64,000 nt of DNA, taken from contig JANQRH010000016.1 in NCBI GenBank assembly GCA_028284625.1, positions 1 through 64,000 of the forward strand. The letters are read 5' to 3'. Both the position numbers and the translations under genes were made by a program. This document shows positions 38,104 to 46,746 of the stretch, in pieces. Within the stretch, counting starts at the first letter, position 1, and each line of letters opens with the position of its first letter. This DNA comes from Afifellaceae bacterium. GTDB lineage: Bacteria > Pseudomonadota > Alphaproteobacteria > Rhizobiales > Afifellaceae. The notes beneath the pieces were generated by a model. The model made no database searches, was not told where the DNA came from, and saw only the letters and a list, made by a program, of their open reading frames with translations.

Positions 38104-38685
38104 TCAGATCGCCAGCACCCTGCCGTTCGTGAACAGCGTGATGCGGTCCTGCGGCACCGCCAGATGTGGGGCGTCGTGGCCCGGCAGGCCGGCGAGAAGG
38201 TGGTGCAGCGCGCGCAGCACACCGCCATGCGCGACCATCAGCGTCGGCGCGTCCATCGTCCGTAGCCAGCCGGCGACGCGTTCCGCGAGCATCGCGTAGC
38301 TTTCGCCACCGGGCGGCGCGTAGCGCCATTTATCCGCTTCGCGAGCCTGAGATTCGTCGGGGTAGCGCGTCATGATCTCATCGATCGTCAGCCCTTCCCA
38401 ATCGCCGTAATGGACTTCCTTTAGGGCCGCATCCTCCGCAAAGGGCCGCCCGCCCTGCCCGGCCTCGCTCAGCGCGATACGCATCGTCTCCGTCGTGCGC
38501 ACAAGCGGCGAGGCGACGAGACGCCACTCGCCGGCCGCGATCAGGCCGGCCAGAGCGCGGCCGTTGCGGGATGCCTGGCGGCGGCCGAGATCGTTCAGCG
38601 GAATGTCGCACTGGCCTTGATAGCGGAACTCGCGGTTCCAGTCGGTTTCGCCGTGGCGGATGAAGATCAGCGGCACGCGGCTCAT
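38104..38685 (-). CDS. Histidine phosphatase (phosphoglycerate mutase-like)
   Basis: A 193-residue member of the RHG phosphatase family. The catalytic motif is '[10 protein letters not shown]' near the N-terminus, with the acid residue in '[13 protein letters not shown]' and the second histidine in '[10 protein letters not shown]'. It probably acts on a small phosphorylated metabolite; the substrate cannot be told. It starts at ATGA overlapping the stop of the NadQ/NrtR-like gene, so the two are translationally coupled. Confidence 0.9.
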   Translation of the reverse strand: MSRVPLIFIRHGETDWNREFRYQGQCDIPLNDLGRRQASRNGRALAGLIAAGEWRLVASPLVRTTETMRIALSEAGQGGRPFAEDAALKEVHYGDWEGLTIDEIMTRYPDESQAREADKWRYAPPGGESYAMLAERVAGWLRTMDAPTLMVAHGGVLRALHHLLAGLPGHDAPHLAVPQDRITLFTNGRVLAI

Positions 38686-39695
38686 GCGCGACCTCCGAGC
38701 CGCAGGCCTGGCGCCGGGCGCTCCTGCAAGACGTCGCGACGGAAGCAGAAAAGCGCAGCCGGCCGGCCGCCGGTTGCCGTCGAAGTGCCGCCGGTTGGCT
38801 CCACCAGCTGGCCCTGCTCCACCAGGCGGCGAAAGTTCTGCTTGTGAAGATGTCGTCCGGAAATCGCTTCCACCGTGTGCTGCAACTCCGTCAGCGTAAA
38901 GCTCTCTGGCATCAGTTCGAAGACAACCGGGCGGTATTTCAGTTTGGCGCGCAGCCGCGAGATCGCGGTGGCGAGGATGCGGCGATGATCGTGTAGCATG
39001 GCGGCCCCCAATTGCGGGAGCTCAGCGCGCGCCATCGCCGCTTCGCGCCCGTCTCGCAACGCCTCCTCAATGAGGCCGGCCTCGTAGAGCAACTCGAAGC
39101 GATCGAGCACGCGCTCCTCATCCCACGGCAGTTCGCCAAGCCCGAACGACAGCTGCACGCGGTCACGGCGTGACATCGGTCGCGGCGGGTCGTCTGCCGC
39201 AGGGCGGTGTGACGCCCATTCCTCCAGAAGCGGGACGATGGATTGGTCGAGCGGCTCGGGGCGGCCGCCGCGCCAATCCTCCCAAGGGAAAAACTCGTAC
39301 CACGGTCGCCAGGCGGCGGCGGAACGCTGCAGCACCTCGTCGGATTCCGGGGAGCGCCGCGTCAGCGCCAGATAGCCGACCGACATGACGCGCGGATCGG
39401 TATCGAAGGGCTGAGCGTGACGCCCGCGATCGCCGAATGTGTAGAGCTGCTCGACATAGCCGAGGTCGAGATGCGTCTGTGCCTCCACCCAGGCGCGCAG
39501 GCCGATCTCCAAGGTGCGGTGGCGTACAGGATCGAACGGGCCGAAAGGCAGGCTGTCCTGCGGCCCATCGTGGCTGCGCACGACAAGGATCAGCGGCGCC
39601 AGTTTGTCGACAGCAACGACGGCGGCGTTCACGCCGACGACGATTGCCGATCCGACGGTCCCATCGAAAGCGTCCGACGCGTGCGGGTCACTCAT
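38682..39695 (-). CDS. NrtR/NadQ-like regulator: degenerate Nudix domain plus winged helix (COG4111-like)
   Basis: A 337-residue predicted transcription regulator of NAD metabolism. The N-terminal part (about residues 15-130) has a Nudix-like fold whose Nudix box is degraded ('IGLRAWVEAQTHLDLGYVEQLY'), consistent with sensing rather than hydrolysis. A central helical section is followed by a C-terminal winged helix 'KLKYRPVVFELMPESFTLTE' continuing 'ISGRHLHKQNFRRLVEQG', which closely follows NrtR-type DNA-binding domains. The likely target is nadABC at 53817, which has a palindrome upstream. The start ATG at 39695 overlaps the phosphatase gene by eight bases. Confidence 0.82.
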   Translation of the reverse strand: MSDPHASDAFDGTVGSAIVVGVNAAVVAVDKLAPLILVVRSHDGPQDSLPFGPFDPVRHRTLEIGLRAWVEAQTHLDLGYVEQLYTFGDRGRHAQPFDTDPRVMSVGYLALTRRSPESDEVLQRSAAAWRPWYEFFPWEDWRGGRPEPLDQSIVPLLEEWASHRPAADDPPRPMSRRDRVQLSFGLGELPWDEERVLDRFELLYEAGLIEEALRDGREAAMARAELPQLGAAMLHDHRRILATAISRLRAKLKYRPVVFELMPESFTLTELQHTVEAISGRHLHKQNFRRLVEQGQLVEPTGGTSTATGGRPAALFCFRRDVLQERPAPGLRLGGRA

Positions 39696-40203
39696 CGAGA
39701 TGGAGCGCGAAGACGGTGCCCTCATACGCGAATGCGCCGCGGCCGATGCGCTCAACGGCGCGCACCATCCGTCCGTCTCGGCCCAGAATCTCGTCGGCCA
39801 CCTCAACGAGGCGCGCATTGGGTGTCGCCTCCGGCGAGCGGGCGCGAATGCGCAGTGCGACTTCCATCTCGTCGACCTCCGGCCGCATGGCGCAAAACGC
39901 GGAGAAGGCCGCCGCCGTGGAGCGGCTGATGCCGGCGAAGCAATGGACGACGACCGGCGCTTCACGCTCCCAGCTGCGCACGAAGCTCAAGAACGTGTTC
40001 ACATGCGCGGCGGACGGCAGGACCATCCCCTCCGCCGGCACAGAAATGTCGTGCATGCCGAGAAACAGATGGTTGTCGGGCTCGACGCTCTCAGGCCGCT
40101 CCACCTGCGTGCCGTCATTGATGAGCGTGACGATATGCGCGGCACCGCTTTCGGCGACCGTTTCGCCGAGTCGCGACAGCGGGCAAACATAGATGGCGCT
40201 CAT
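39688..40203 (-). CDS. Tyrosine/dual-specificity phosphatase-like protein
   Basis: A 171-residue cytoplasmic protein with the cysteine phosphatase loop 'VVHCFAGISRSTAAA' (HCX5R, about residue 88). The N-terminus 'MSAIYVCPLSRL' starts at the ATG at 40203, which overlaps the HD-domain gene stop by four bases. Family members dephosphorylate proteins or small molecules; the substrate is not evident. It is the third gene of a run of five overlapping or closely packed genes. Confidence 0.88.
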   Translation of the reverse strand: MSAIYVCPLSRLGETVAESGAAHIVTLINDGTQVERPESVEPDNHLFLGMHDISVPAEGMVLPSAAHVNTFLSFVRSWEREAPVVVHCFAGISRSTAAAFSAFCAMRPEVDEMEVALRIRARSPEATPNARLVEVADEILGRDGRMVRAVERIGRGAFAYEGTVFALHLDE

Positions 40204-40823
40204 ACCGTCTCCGTCGTTGCCGCGATCAACGTTCTGACGCTTTTCAGATAGTCCGATTCGGCGCGTTTTGCAGGCCATGGCTCGAGCAATGCGGCGATCG
40301 CGTCGCGGCCGATCCCACTGGGGCGGCCGAAATAGCGCCGCGCCTCCTTGTCGTCGAAACCGGCGAGCCGAACCGCTTCCCAATAGGCGGCGACCTGGTC
40401 GGCGCGTTTGATGCGCTGCCGCAGGGTCTGCGGGAGTGTCGCCGGCAGGCCAAAACGCAGGCGCACGGCAATGGCGAGCCGCTCTTCGACGTCGCGATAG
40501 GTCGTGTCAATCACTGCCTTGAACGGCGAGATCATGTCGCCGATCACATATTCCGGTGCGTCGTGGATGAGCGCCGCCAGGCGGTCGCGTGGCGTCGCGC
40601 CGGCCTGTTGCAGCCTGAGCACGCGCTCCACCAGCATCGAGTGCTGGGCGACGGAGAAGGCATGATTGCCGGCGGTCTGGCCGTTCCAGCGGGCGACCCG
40701 GGCGAGCCCGTGGGCGATGTCCTCAATCTCAATGTCGAGCGGCGAAGGGTCGAGTAGGTTGAGGCGGCGGCCGGACAGCATGCGCTGCCATGCGCGCGCC
40801 GGCGCGCCGGGGCGATCCGGCAC
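40200..40823 (-). CDS. HD-domain phosphohydrolase (YfbR-like)
   Basis: A 207-residue protein whose HD motif is visible in 'LAALIHDAPEYVIGDM' (about residue 87) with the first histidine in 'HAFSVAQHSMLVER'. Relatives include 5'-deoxynucleotidases acting on dNMPs. GTG start at 40823, three bases after the YgfZ stop. A nucleotide substrate is likely but not shown. Confidence 0.88.
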   Translation of the reverse strand: MPDRPGAPARAWQRMLSGRRLNLLDPSPLDIEIEDIAHGLARVARWNGQTAGNHAFSVAQHSMLVERVLRLQQAGATPRDRLAALIHDAPEYVIGDMISPFKAVIDTTYRDVEERLAIAVRLRFGLPATLPQTLRQRIKRADQVAAYWEAVRLAGFDDKEARRYFGRPSGIGRDAIAALLEPWPAKRAESDYLKSVRTLIAATTETV

Positions 40824-40826
40824 TTC

Positions 40827-41669
40827 TCAGTCCCCTTCTTCCGCGGCGCCCGGCCAATCGTAGGTGGCCCAGGCCGGCAGCGATGCCGTCACGGGTTCCT
40901 CACCGACTTGGATGGCAAGCCCGTCATCGAGTGCGGCGCGCAGCCGATCGAGCCGCGCCACGCCAATGCCGCGACCGTCTGACGACGAGCCGAGCCGCCC
41001 GAGGCTGCGATCGTCCGCAAGGATATCAGCGCCCGGTTCCGGCAGGGGCGCGTCGCTCTGCAGCGCGACGATGCGGCGGCGTGCGGTGCCACGATGGCGC
41101 ATGCGGCTGACGACCTCCTGGCCGACATAGCAGCCCTTGTCGAATACCACGCCGTTCAAGGAGTCCATAGCCGCATCGAATGGGAAGGCCTCGCCGAAGA
41201 CAAAGTCGATACCGCCTTCCGGCACGCTGAGCGCAATGCGGTGGCTGTGCCAATCGGTGCATTGTGCATCGGTCTTTGTTGAATCTGCCGGCGCGACCCA
41301 CCTCTGCCCGAGTGCCGGCAAGCGCGGATCGCCGGGCCGGTCCCCTGCCCCGACCGCACCCCACGCGGCATAAACGCAAAGCTCCGGCGCGGGCACGATC
41401 TCCACCTTTGCCCGAAGCTTGTAAAGCGACAACCGTTTGGCGAAGGCCTCCGCCTGGTCAGCCCGGACATCGGCTGCATAACCGTCGGGCGTACGATGCA
41501 GCAGAAAATCCCACAGGATTTTGCCCTGCGGCGTCAAAAGGCCGCCATAGGCGATGCCGGCCCGGCCGACGTCGTCCATGTCGAGCGTCACGACGTTTTG
41601 CAGCAGCGTCATGGCGTCGGGGCCGGCGATGCGGATGACGGCGCGATCGTTGAGATGAGCAATGGGCAT
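40827..41669 (-). CDS. ygfZ: Folate-binding iron-sulfur cluster protein YgfZ
   Basis: A 280-residue GcvT-like protein that assists repair or assembly of certain Fe-S proteins, using tetrahydrofolate. The hallmark 'KGCYVGQEVVSRMRHRG' (K-G-C-Y-x-G-Q-E) is at about residue 170. It opens the minus-strand run ygfZ-HD-phosphatase-regulator-phosphatase. NadA, an Fe-S enzyme, is encoded elsewhere in this window, but no direct link is known. Confidence 0.94.
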   Translation of the reverse strand: MPIAHLNDRAVIRIAGPDAMTLLQNVVTLDMDDVGRAGIAYGGLLTPQGKILWDFLLHRTPDGYAADVRADQAEAFAKRLSLYKLRAKVEIVPAPELCVYAAWGAVGAGDRPGDPRLPALGQRWVAPADSTKTDAQCTDWHSHRIALSVPEGGIDFVFGEAFPFDAAMDSLNGVVFDKGCYVGQEVVSRMRHRGTARRRIVALQSDAPLPEPGADILADDRSLGRLGSSSDGRGIGVARLDRLRAALDDGLAIQVGEEPVTASLPAWATYDWPGAAEEGD

Positions 41670-41677
41670 CGTTAATG

Positions 41678-41983
41678 CTACGCCCGCGAGAACATCGGCT
41701 CCAGCTCCCGACCGCCATAGACGATTCGGAGAACCTCGACGGTTTCATCCTTCAGCACACGAAAGGCAATGGTGACCCGACGCTCCATTCCTATCGTTCT
41801 CAGCCCGGGTTCCAGGTCGTCACGGCGCGTTCCCCGAACAGGAAAATCGGATAGGCTGTTGCAAAGGGCTCGAATGCGCCTTGTGAATTCGATAGCATTG
41901 GTGCGGCTGTCGCGAGCGATATAGTCGTAAATTGCGTCAAGGTCTGCTTCGGCGCTGGGGCGGAGCAGAACCCTAGTTGGCAT
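41678..41983 (-). CDS. parE: RelE/ParE-family toxin
   Basis: A 101-residue protein of the ParE/RelE fold. 'LLRPSAEADLDAIYDYIA', 'RALCNSLSDFPVRGTRRDDL' and 'VEVLRIVYGGRELEPMF' are typical; the last block is the conserved C-terminal strand. ParE toxins poison gyrase. The gene begins inside the antitoxin gene (11-bp overlap), as in most such pairs, and lies 8 bp from ygfZ. Confidence 0.93.
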   Translation of the reverse strand: MPTRVLLRPSAEADLDAIYDYIARDSRTNAIEFTRRIRALCNSLSDFPVRGTRRDDLEPGLRTIGMERRVTIAFRVLKDETVEVLRIVYGGRELEPMFSRA

Positions 41984-42248
41984 TGCCTTCCTTCTTCACC
42001 AAGGCGGCGTGCTTCCTTTCGAGGCGCTCAAATACCTCGTCGGCATGAATGCTAGGACGAGGATCGTCAAGCGCTTCGCGAATCTTCTGCCGAAGCATCT
42101 CGTCAAGCGCTTCCTCTTCGCGATCCAGAGCTCGAAGCCCTGCGCGAACGACCTCGCTCGCGGAACTGTACGCGCCGGAACGCACGCGCGCCTCCACGCG
42201 TTCGTGGAGTTCGCCCAGCGTTACGGTGATAGGCTTGGTGGTCCGCAT
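41973..42248 (-). CDS. parD: ParD-like antitoxin (CopG/ribbon-helix-helix)
   Basis: A 91-residue antitoxin: an N-terminal ribbon-helix-helix ('ITVTLGELHERVEARVRSGA', then 'SASEVVRAGLRALDREEE') binds DNA and represses the operon, while the charged C-terminal tail wraps the toxin. The ATG at 42248 is the natural start because the ribbon strand follows; upstream in-frame codons add unrelated residues. A palindrome at 42279-42293 is a candidate operator. Confidence 0.92.
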   Translation of the reverse strand: MRTTKPITVTLGELHERVEARVRSGAYSSASEVVRAGLRALDREEEALDEMLRQKIREALDDPRPSIHADEVFERLERKHAALVKKEGNAN

Positions 42249-42278
42249 CGGCTGCGTCCTTTGTGGCACTCGACTGAG

Positions 42279-42293
42279 TATGACTTTGTCATA
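42279..42293. promoter_or_regulatory. Candidate ParD operator
   Basis: Perfect 6-bp inverted repeat TATGAC-TTT-GTCATA, 31 bp upstream of the parD start in the short divergent region shared with the dihydroorotase-like gene. Placement and symmetry fit an RHH-protein operator; inference only. Confidence 0.5.
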
Positions 42294-42333
42294 TATCGCT
42301 TCTGAGATCCAAACACCAATCAAGTAGGACGTC

Positions 42334-43674
42334 GTGCCTGAGACATTCGACCTCATTATCCGCCGTGGCACCGTGGTCAATCACGACGGCACGGGTCCGC
42401 GCGACATCGGCGTGCGCGACGGCCGCATCGCCGCTCTGGGCAATCTCTCCGGCGCCGATTGTGCAGAAGACATCGATGCCAAGGGCCTGACGATCCTCCC
42501 CGGTGTGATCGATAGCCAGGTGCATTTCCGCGAGCCGGGGGCGGAGCACAAGGAAGACCTTGAAAGCGGCTCACACGCGGCCGTGCTCGGGGGCGTCACC
42601 ACCGTCTTCGAGATGCCCAACACCAATCCGCTGACGGTCAGCGCCGACATGCTTGAAGACAAGCTTAGTCGCGCACGCGGGCGCATGCATTGCGACCATG
42701 CGTTCTGGGTCGGCGGCACGGCCGACAACGCACGCGACCTCCCCGAGCTGGAACGTCTGCCGGGTGCAGCCGGCGTCAAGGTCTTCATGGGCGCGTCGAC
42801 CGGCGATCTTCTGGTGCCGGACGATGCCGGCGTGCGGGCGATCCTCTCACACACGCGCCGGCGCTCCGCTTTTCATTCGGAGGACGATTACCGGATGAAC
42901 GACCGGCTCGGCGAGCGGCGCAACGACGACCCTTCAAGCCACCCAATCTGGCGCGACGTTGAGTCGGCGCTGTCGTCGACGCGGCGGCTCGTGGCGATCG
43001 CGCGGGAGACCGGCGCGGCGATCCACGTGCTGCACATCACGACTGGCGAGGAAATGCGTTTCCTTGCCGGTCACAAAGACGTCGCCTCCGTGGAGGTGAC
43101 GCCGCAGCACCTGACGTTCTGCGCAGATGATTACGCGCGCCTTGGCACGCTCCTGCAAATGAACCCGCCGGTGCGCGACGCCGCCCACCGCGACGCTGTC
43201 TGGGCGGGCGTGGCGGACGGCACAGCCGACATTCTTGGTTCCGACCATGCGCCGCATACGCTGGAGGAGAAGGCGCAACCCTATCCAAAGTCGCCGTCCG
43301 GCATGCCGGGCGTTCAGACGCTCGTGCCGGTCATGCTGAACCACGTCGCTGAGGGCCGCCTGTCACTCACACGCTTCATGGACATGACGAGCGCCGGGCC
43401 GGCGCGGCTTTTCGGCATCGCCTGCAAGGGGCGTATCGCCGTCGGCTACGACGCCGACTTCACGATCGTCGACCTGAAACGCACGACCACCATCGAGAAC
43501 GCCGCTATGGCCACGCGCTCCGGTTGGACGCCCTATGACGGGATGGCCGCCACCGGCTGGCCAATCGGCACGATCATCCGTGGTCAAAGGGTCGTCTGGG
43601 AGGGCGAACTTGTGACCGCAAATGCCGGGAATCCCGTGCGTTTTCACGTCGCGCTGCCGCCCGGCCTGCGGTAA
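42334..43674 (+). CDS. Dihydroorotase-like amidohydrolase, first HxH histidine replaced by Gln
   Basis: A 446-residue cytoplasmic amidohydrolase of the class I dihydroorotase group. GTG start. Most metal-site residues are present: Lys149 in 'GVKVFMGAS' (likely carboxylated), His in 'RSAFHSEDDYR', 'IHVLHITT', and Asp in 'LGSDHAPHTLEEK'. However, the first motif reads DSQVHFREPG, so Gln62 stands where HxH normally has histidine; only His64 remains. Substrate-binding 'REPG' and 'EMPNTNP' are retained. It may still act in pyrimidine synthesis, or be a non-standard dihydroorotase; the nearby genes do not decide it. Confidence 0.88.
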   Translation: MPETFDLIIRRGTVVNHDGTGPRDIGVRDGRIAALGNLSGADCAEDIDAKGLTILPGVIDSQVHFREPGAEHKEDLESGSHAAVLGGVTTVFEMPNTNPLTVSADMLEDKLSRARGRMHCDHAFWVGGTADNARDLPELERLPGAAGVKVFMGASTGDLLVPDDAGVRAILSHTRRRSAFHSEDDYRMNDRLGERRNDDPSSHPIWRDVESALSSTRRLVAIARETGAAIHVLHITTGEEMRFLAGHKDVASVEVTPQHLTFCADDYARLGTLLQMNPPVRDAAHRDAVWAGVADGTADILGSDHAPHTLEEKAQPYPKSPSGMPGVQTLVPVMLNHVAEGRLSLTRFMDMTSAGPARLFGIACKGRIAVGYDADFTIVDLKRTTTIENAAMATRSGWTPYDGMAATGWPIGTIIRGQRVVWEGELVTANAGNPVRFHVALPPGLR

Positions 43675-43755
43675 CCACGCCAAAGCATTACGCTCCTTTA
43701 AGGCGCCGTCGTTAGTTAAGACGAAGGTTTAACGCGGACGGCCTGGAGCACCAGC

Positions 43756-45165
43756 TTGACGATTGCGACCGAGAGTCGCCTCGGCGGCGGAAGCCTTCTT
43801 CAGAGGGCGCGCGCGACGCTGACCGGCACCGACACGGCTTCCGTGGCGCAGCGCTCGTCCGCAATTGCGCTCATCATCCGTCTCTCAAGCGCGGCACTCG
43901 CCTACATTGCACAGGTGGTGCTGGCGCGCCTCATGGGTCAGCACGAATACGGCGTGTTCGCTTATACCTGGGTGTGGTTCCTGGTCTTCGGCGCCATCGG
44001 CACGCTGGGCTTCGGCGATTCACCGGTACGCTACATCGCGCAGCTGAGGGCGCGCGGCGAGCCATCGCACCTCAGAGGCTTCGTCCGATTTTCCGCCATC
44101 GCCACGCTGATTTCCTCCGTCGGCTTCGGCGCGCTCATCATCGCGGTCCTGCCGCTCGCCGGCGGATGGATCGACAACGTCTACCTCATGCCCATGGCGC
44201 TGATGGCGATCTCCATCCCATTCGCTTGCGTCCAAGCGCTCCTGGAGGCGATCGGCCGCTCCTATAGCTGGACCATCCCGGCGCTGGCGCCGGTCTACAT
44301 CCTGCGCCACGGGCTTCTGCTTCTCTTCATGGTCGGCGCTGTTGCCATCGACATGGAGGCGACGGCGCTCACCGGATATATCTGTCTGGTCGCAACGATG
44401 GTGGTCTCCACGGCCTATCAGGCGATTGCGATCCTTATGCGCATGCGCCGCACGATCGCGCCTGGGCCGACGGCCTATCGGCCGCGCGAATGGCTGATCG
44501 GCTCCGCACCCTTCGCCGTGCTTTACGCCGGCCAGCATCTGGCGAGCTTCGCCGATGTGCTGGTGCTGTCGTTCTTCGCCAGCCCGGCGGAGATCGCCAT
44601 ATACTTCGCCGCAACCCGCATCATCCAGGTCGTCAATCTGGTGCCGTTCGCGGCGACGGTTGGGACGGCGCATCTCTTCTCCGCCAGCCATACGCGCGGC
44701 GACCATGACGACCTGCAGCGGCTTTGCCGGCATGTGGTGGCGGCGACGTTTGCCATCGCGGCCGCGGCTGTCGCCGTCCTCGTGGCCGGCGGCGACTGGC
44801 TGCTTGCCATGTTCGGCGACGGCTTTGAGGCGGGCTACACGCCGCTGGTCATTCTGGCGATCGGCGTGGTGGTGCGTGTGGCAGCAGGCCCGGCAGAGGA
44901 CGTCCTCAACATGACGGGCTATAGCGGTCTCTCCGCCTCGACCTATCTCGTGATCGTCGGCGTGAACGTCGCCTTTGCCGTGCCGCTTATCATGGCCTTC
45001 GGCGTCAATGGCGCGGCGATGGCCGGGGCTTTGGCACTGACTTTACGGGCGGTCTGGCTGGCAATCGCGGCGCGCCGCAGGCTCCACGTCGATACGACAT
45101 TGCTGGCGCTCCTTCCCAGCGGCCGGACGAACGCGCCCGATCCGGCAAAAACGCCGGCCGAATAG
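43756..45165 (+). CDS. Polysaccharide flippase (Wzx/MATE-like, oligosaccharide transporter)
   Basis: A 469-residue polytopic membrane protein with about twelve to fourteen helices. 'SSAIALIIRLSSAALAYIAQVVLARLMGQHEYGVFAYTW' region at the start is the usual first-helix signature of the polysaccharide biosynthesis/flippase family, where lipid-linked sugars are moved across the inner membrane. The start is TTG at 43756, supported by GGAG eight bases upstream; no ATG gives a better N-terminus. It is isolated from other glycan genes. Confidence 0.9.
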   Translation: MTIATESRLGGGSLLQRARATLTGTDTASVAQRSSAIALIIRLSSAALAYIAQVVLARLMGQHEYGVFAYTWVWFLVFGAIGTLGFGDSPVRYIAQLRARGEPSHLRGFVRFSAIATLISSVGFGALIIAVLPLAGGWIDNVYLMPMALMAISIPFACVQALLEAIGRSYSWTIPALAPVYILRHGLLLLFMVGAVAIDMEATALTGYICLVATMVVSTAYQAIAILMRMRRTIAPGPTAYRPREWLIGSAPFAVLYAGQHLASFADVLVLSFFASPAEIAIYFAATRIIQVVNLVPFAATVGTAHLFSASHTRGDHDDLQRLCRHVVAATFAIAAAAVAVLVAGGDWLLAMFGDGFEAGYTPLVILAIGVVVRVAAGPAEDVLNMTGYSGLSASTYLVIVGVNVAFAVPLIMAFGVNGAAMAGALALTLRAVWLAIAARRRLHVDTTLLALLPSGRTNAPDPAKTPAE

Positions 45166-45170
45166 CGACG

Positions 45171-45737
45171 TCAGTCGCCGGCCAGGAAGAACAGCCAGCG
45201 CCCGTCCGGCGTGATCCCCACGCGGAAGAACGTATAGGTCCCGTAAGCCTTCATGTCGTCGTAATCGGCGGCGGTGAGCAGCGTGAAGAGCTCCACGAGC
45301 TGCTCCGACGACAGCGCCTCCAACGGGAACTCGGCGAAGTAGGGCCACACATAAAGCGCCTCGTCGGTCCCTTCGCCGACAAGAACGAACCCGCCTTCCA
45401 GAAGCTCTAGAAGGATCGCCAAAATCTCGCGGCCCTCGGCGTCGGCGGACAGCGCTTTCAGATATTCGATTGGATCGCCGGGATCGCCAATGGCCACGGC
45501 CGGCGGTGCTGGCTCGGCGTTCATCAAGGCGCGCAGCCTCTCCAGGTCGCCCGACCGCGCCGCCTCAATGAGCTTGCGGCGCTTCTCCTGCGCCGGCTCA
45601 GGCAGCTCCGTTTCGGCGCGCAGGATCGTCGGCAGCGGGGCGTCGACGCTGGGCGCGCCGTTCTCAGCCTGCGCAAAAGCGCCGGCTGCCGGCCATAATG
45701 CGCCGACGAGCAATCCCGCCAGCAATTGCTTGAGCAT
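45171..45737 (-). CDS. Conserved secreted protein of unknown function
   Basis: A 188-residue protein with an N-terminal signal sequence ('LLAGLLVGALWPAAGAFAQA'), an acidic, helical body ('EKRRKLIEAARSGDLERLRALM'), and a C-terminal block 'VWPYFAEFPLEALSSEQLVEL' and 'YTFFRVGITPDGRWLFF'. I recognise no catalytic motif. It resembles hypothetical proteins conserved among rhizobia. The gene ends six bases from the convergent flippase stop. Confidence 0.8.
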   Translation of the reverse strand: MLKQLLAGLLVGALWPAAGAFAQAENGAPSVDAPLPTILRAETELPEPAQEKRRKLIEAARSGDLERLRALMNAEPAPPAVAIGDPGDPIEYLKALSADAEGREILAILLELLEGGFVLVGEGTDEALYVWPYFAEFPLEALSSEQLVELFTLLTAADYDDMKAYGTYTFFRVGITPDGRWLFFLAGD

Positions 45738-45845
45738 CCGATACCCGCATCCTGCCTCAACTCATGTGCACGATAAGAGGCCGGGCGCCGTACACGCAAC
45801 AGGCGACGAACTGCGCCGGCGCAGCGTTGGCCTGCGTCAGGGAGG

Positions 45846-46100
45846 CTAGTGACAGGCGGCGGAGATGGTGAACTCGCCGGCGGCGACGCGCTGCGACAGC
45901 CGCTCGGTGAAGTCGGCGACGGCCGTTTCGCCATAGGTGGCGACGAGATCGCCGAGCGCGGCGAACAAAGCGACATGCGCCAGAACTTCCGGCTCGATGC
46001 CGGCGCCAAGCGCGTCCTGCCACACGGCCGAAATGCGCACATAGGCCTCGCGCTTCTGCGCGCTCAGCTGCTCGCTTTCCTGCTCGATGATGTGGTCCAT
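45846..46100 (-). CDS. Small conserved protein of unknown function
   Basis: An 84-residue, mostly helical soluble protein ('SEQLSAQKREAYVRISAVWQ', 'EVLAHVALFAALGDLVATYG', 'FTERLSQRVAAGEF'). No signal or membrane segment. It stands alone, 108 bp from the previous gene, with a RIME-like repeat upstream. Its even codon use and length argue that it is real, but I know no function. Confidence 0.7.
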   Translation of the reverse strand: MDHIIEQESEQLSAQKREAYVRISAVWQDALGAGIEPEVLAHVALFAALGDLVATYGETAVADFTERLSQRVAAGEFTISAACH

Positions 46101-46120
46101 CGTCGCCCCGTTTCTTCGTT

Positions 46121-46221
46121 AGAGCGCTCTTGCGTTTCGTTGAAATCGCTCAAACGCTCTATCTATTTTTAGCGCATGATCTGATCCAAAAACCGGCTGC
46201 CACTTTTTGGGATCATGCGCT
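46121..46221. repeat. RIME-like intergenic repeat, copy 1
   Basis: A roughly 101-bp element beginning AGAGCGCTCT, containing a first hairpin (GCG/CGC flanking 'TTGAAATCGC') and a second of the form GCATGATCTGATCC ... GGGATCATGCGC. It is about 80% like the copy at 50034-50137 by eye. The layout matches the Rhizobium-specific intergenic mosaic elements described in rhizobial genomes. Confidence 0.8.
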
Positions 46222-46294
46222 CGCGAGGCGGCGTAGCACGCACGCAGCGCACCCGGCACCGCAATGTGAAAGGAGTCTTAACGGCCAGGCGGAA

Positions 46295-46693
46295 TTACTG
46301 GCTGTAGCGGCTGCGCACATCGCTGGCGAGTGCCTGCCCCTCGCTCAGGTAGCGAGCGATCGCCCGCTCCGCAGACGGCGTGCAGGAGCGATAGACGGCG
46401 TTGAAGGTCTCAAAGCCATGGTTGAAGCGCGCGATCAAACGTTGCCGCCGCTTGGGACCCGGCTCCTCGGCAGCGAGAAGCGTGCTCATCTCCTGGCGCC
46501 AGGCCGAACCATCCTCCTCGCCGCAGAGATCGCGCAGGAAGGACAGCGACCCGAGGATCTCGGCGAGCCTGAGGAGCTTGTCCTCGTAGATCGGCGGCGG
46601 CAGCTCGGTCGCGCCCTCCTCCTGAGCCATGGCGGGCGTGATAAGAGCCAGCGTCAGGGCCGCGCCAAATGCCGCCTGGCGGAAACGAGTCAT
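46295..46693 (-). CDS. TIGR02301-like alphaproteobacterial secreted protein
   Basis: A 132-residue exported protein. A signal peptide ('FGAALTLALITPAMA') is followed by 'LLRLAEILGSLSFLRDLCG', 'WRQEMSTLLAAEEPGPKRRQRL' and 'ARFNHGFETFNAVYRSCTPSA'. Two conserved cysteines may pair. This pattern is that of TIGR02301, conserved in alphaproteobacteria with unknown function. The ATG at 46693 is chosen as the signal peptide start; a longer frame would overlap the Nudix gene. Confidence 0.82.
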   Translation of the reverse strand: MTRFRQAAFGAALTLALITPAMAQEEGATELPPPIYEDKLLRLAEILGSLSFLRDLCGEEDGSAWRQEMSTLLAAEEPGPKRRQRLIARFNHGFETFNAVYRSCTPSAERAIARYLSEGQALASDVRSRYSQ

Positions 46694-46746
46694 GCCGTAA
46701 TTGTGCGGGCGTGCTCGCCGCACGGCAAGGCCGGTGGCCATCTCGC

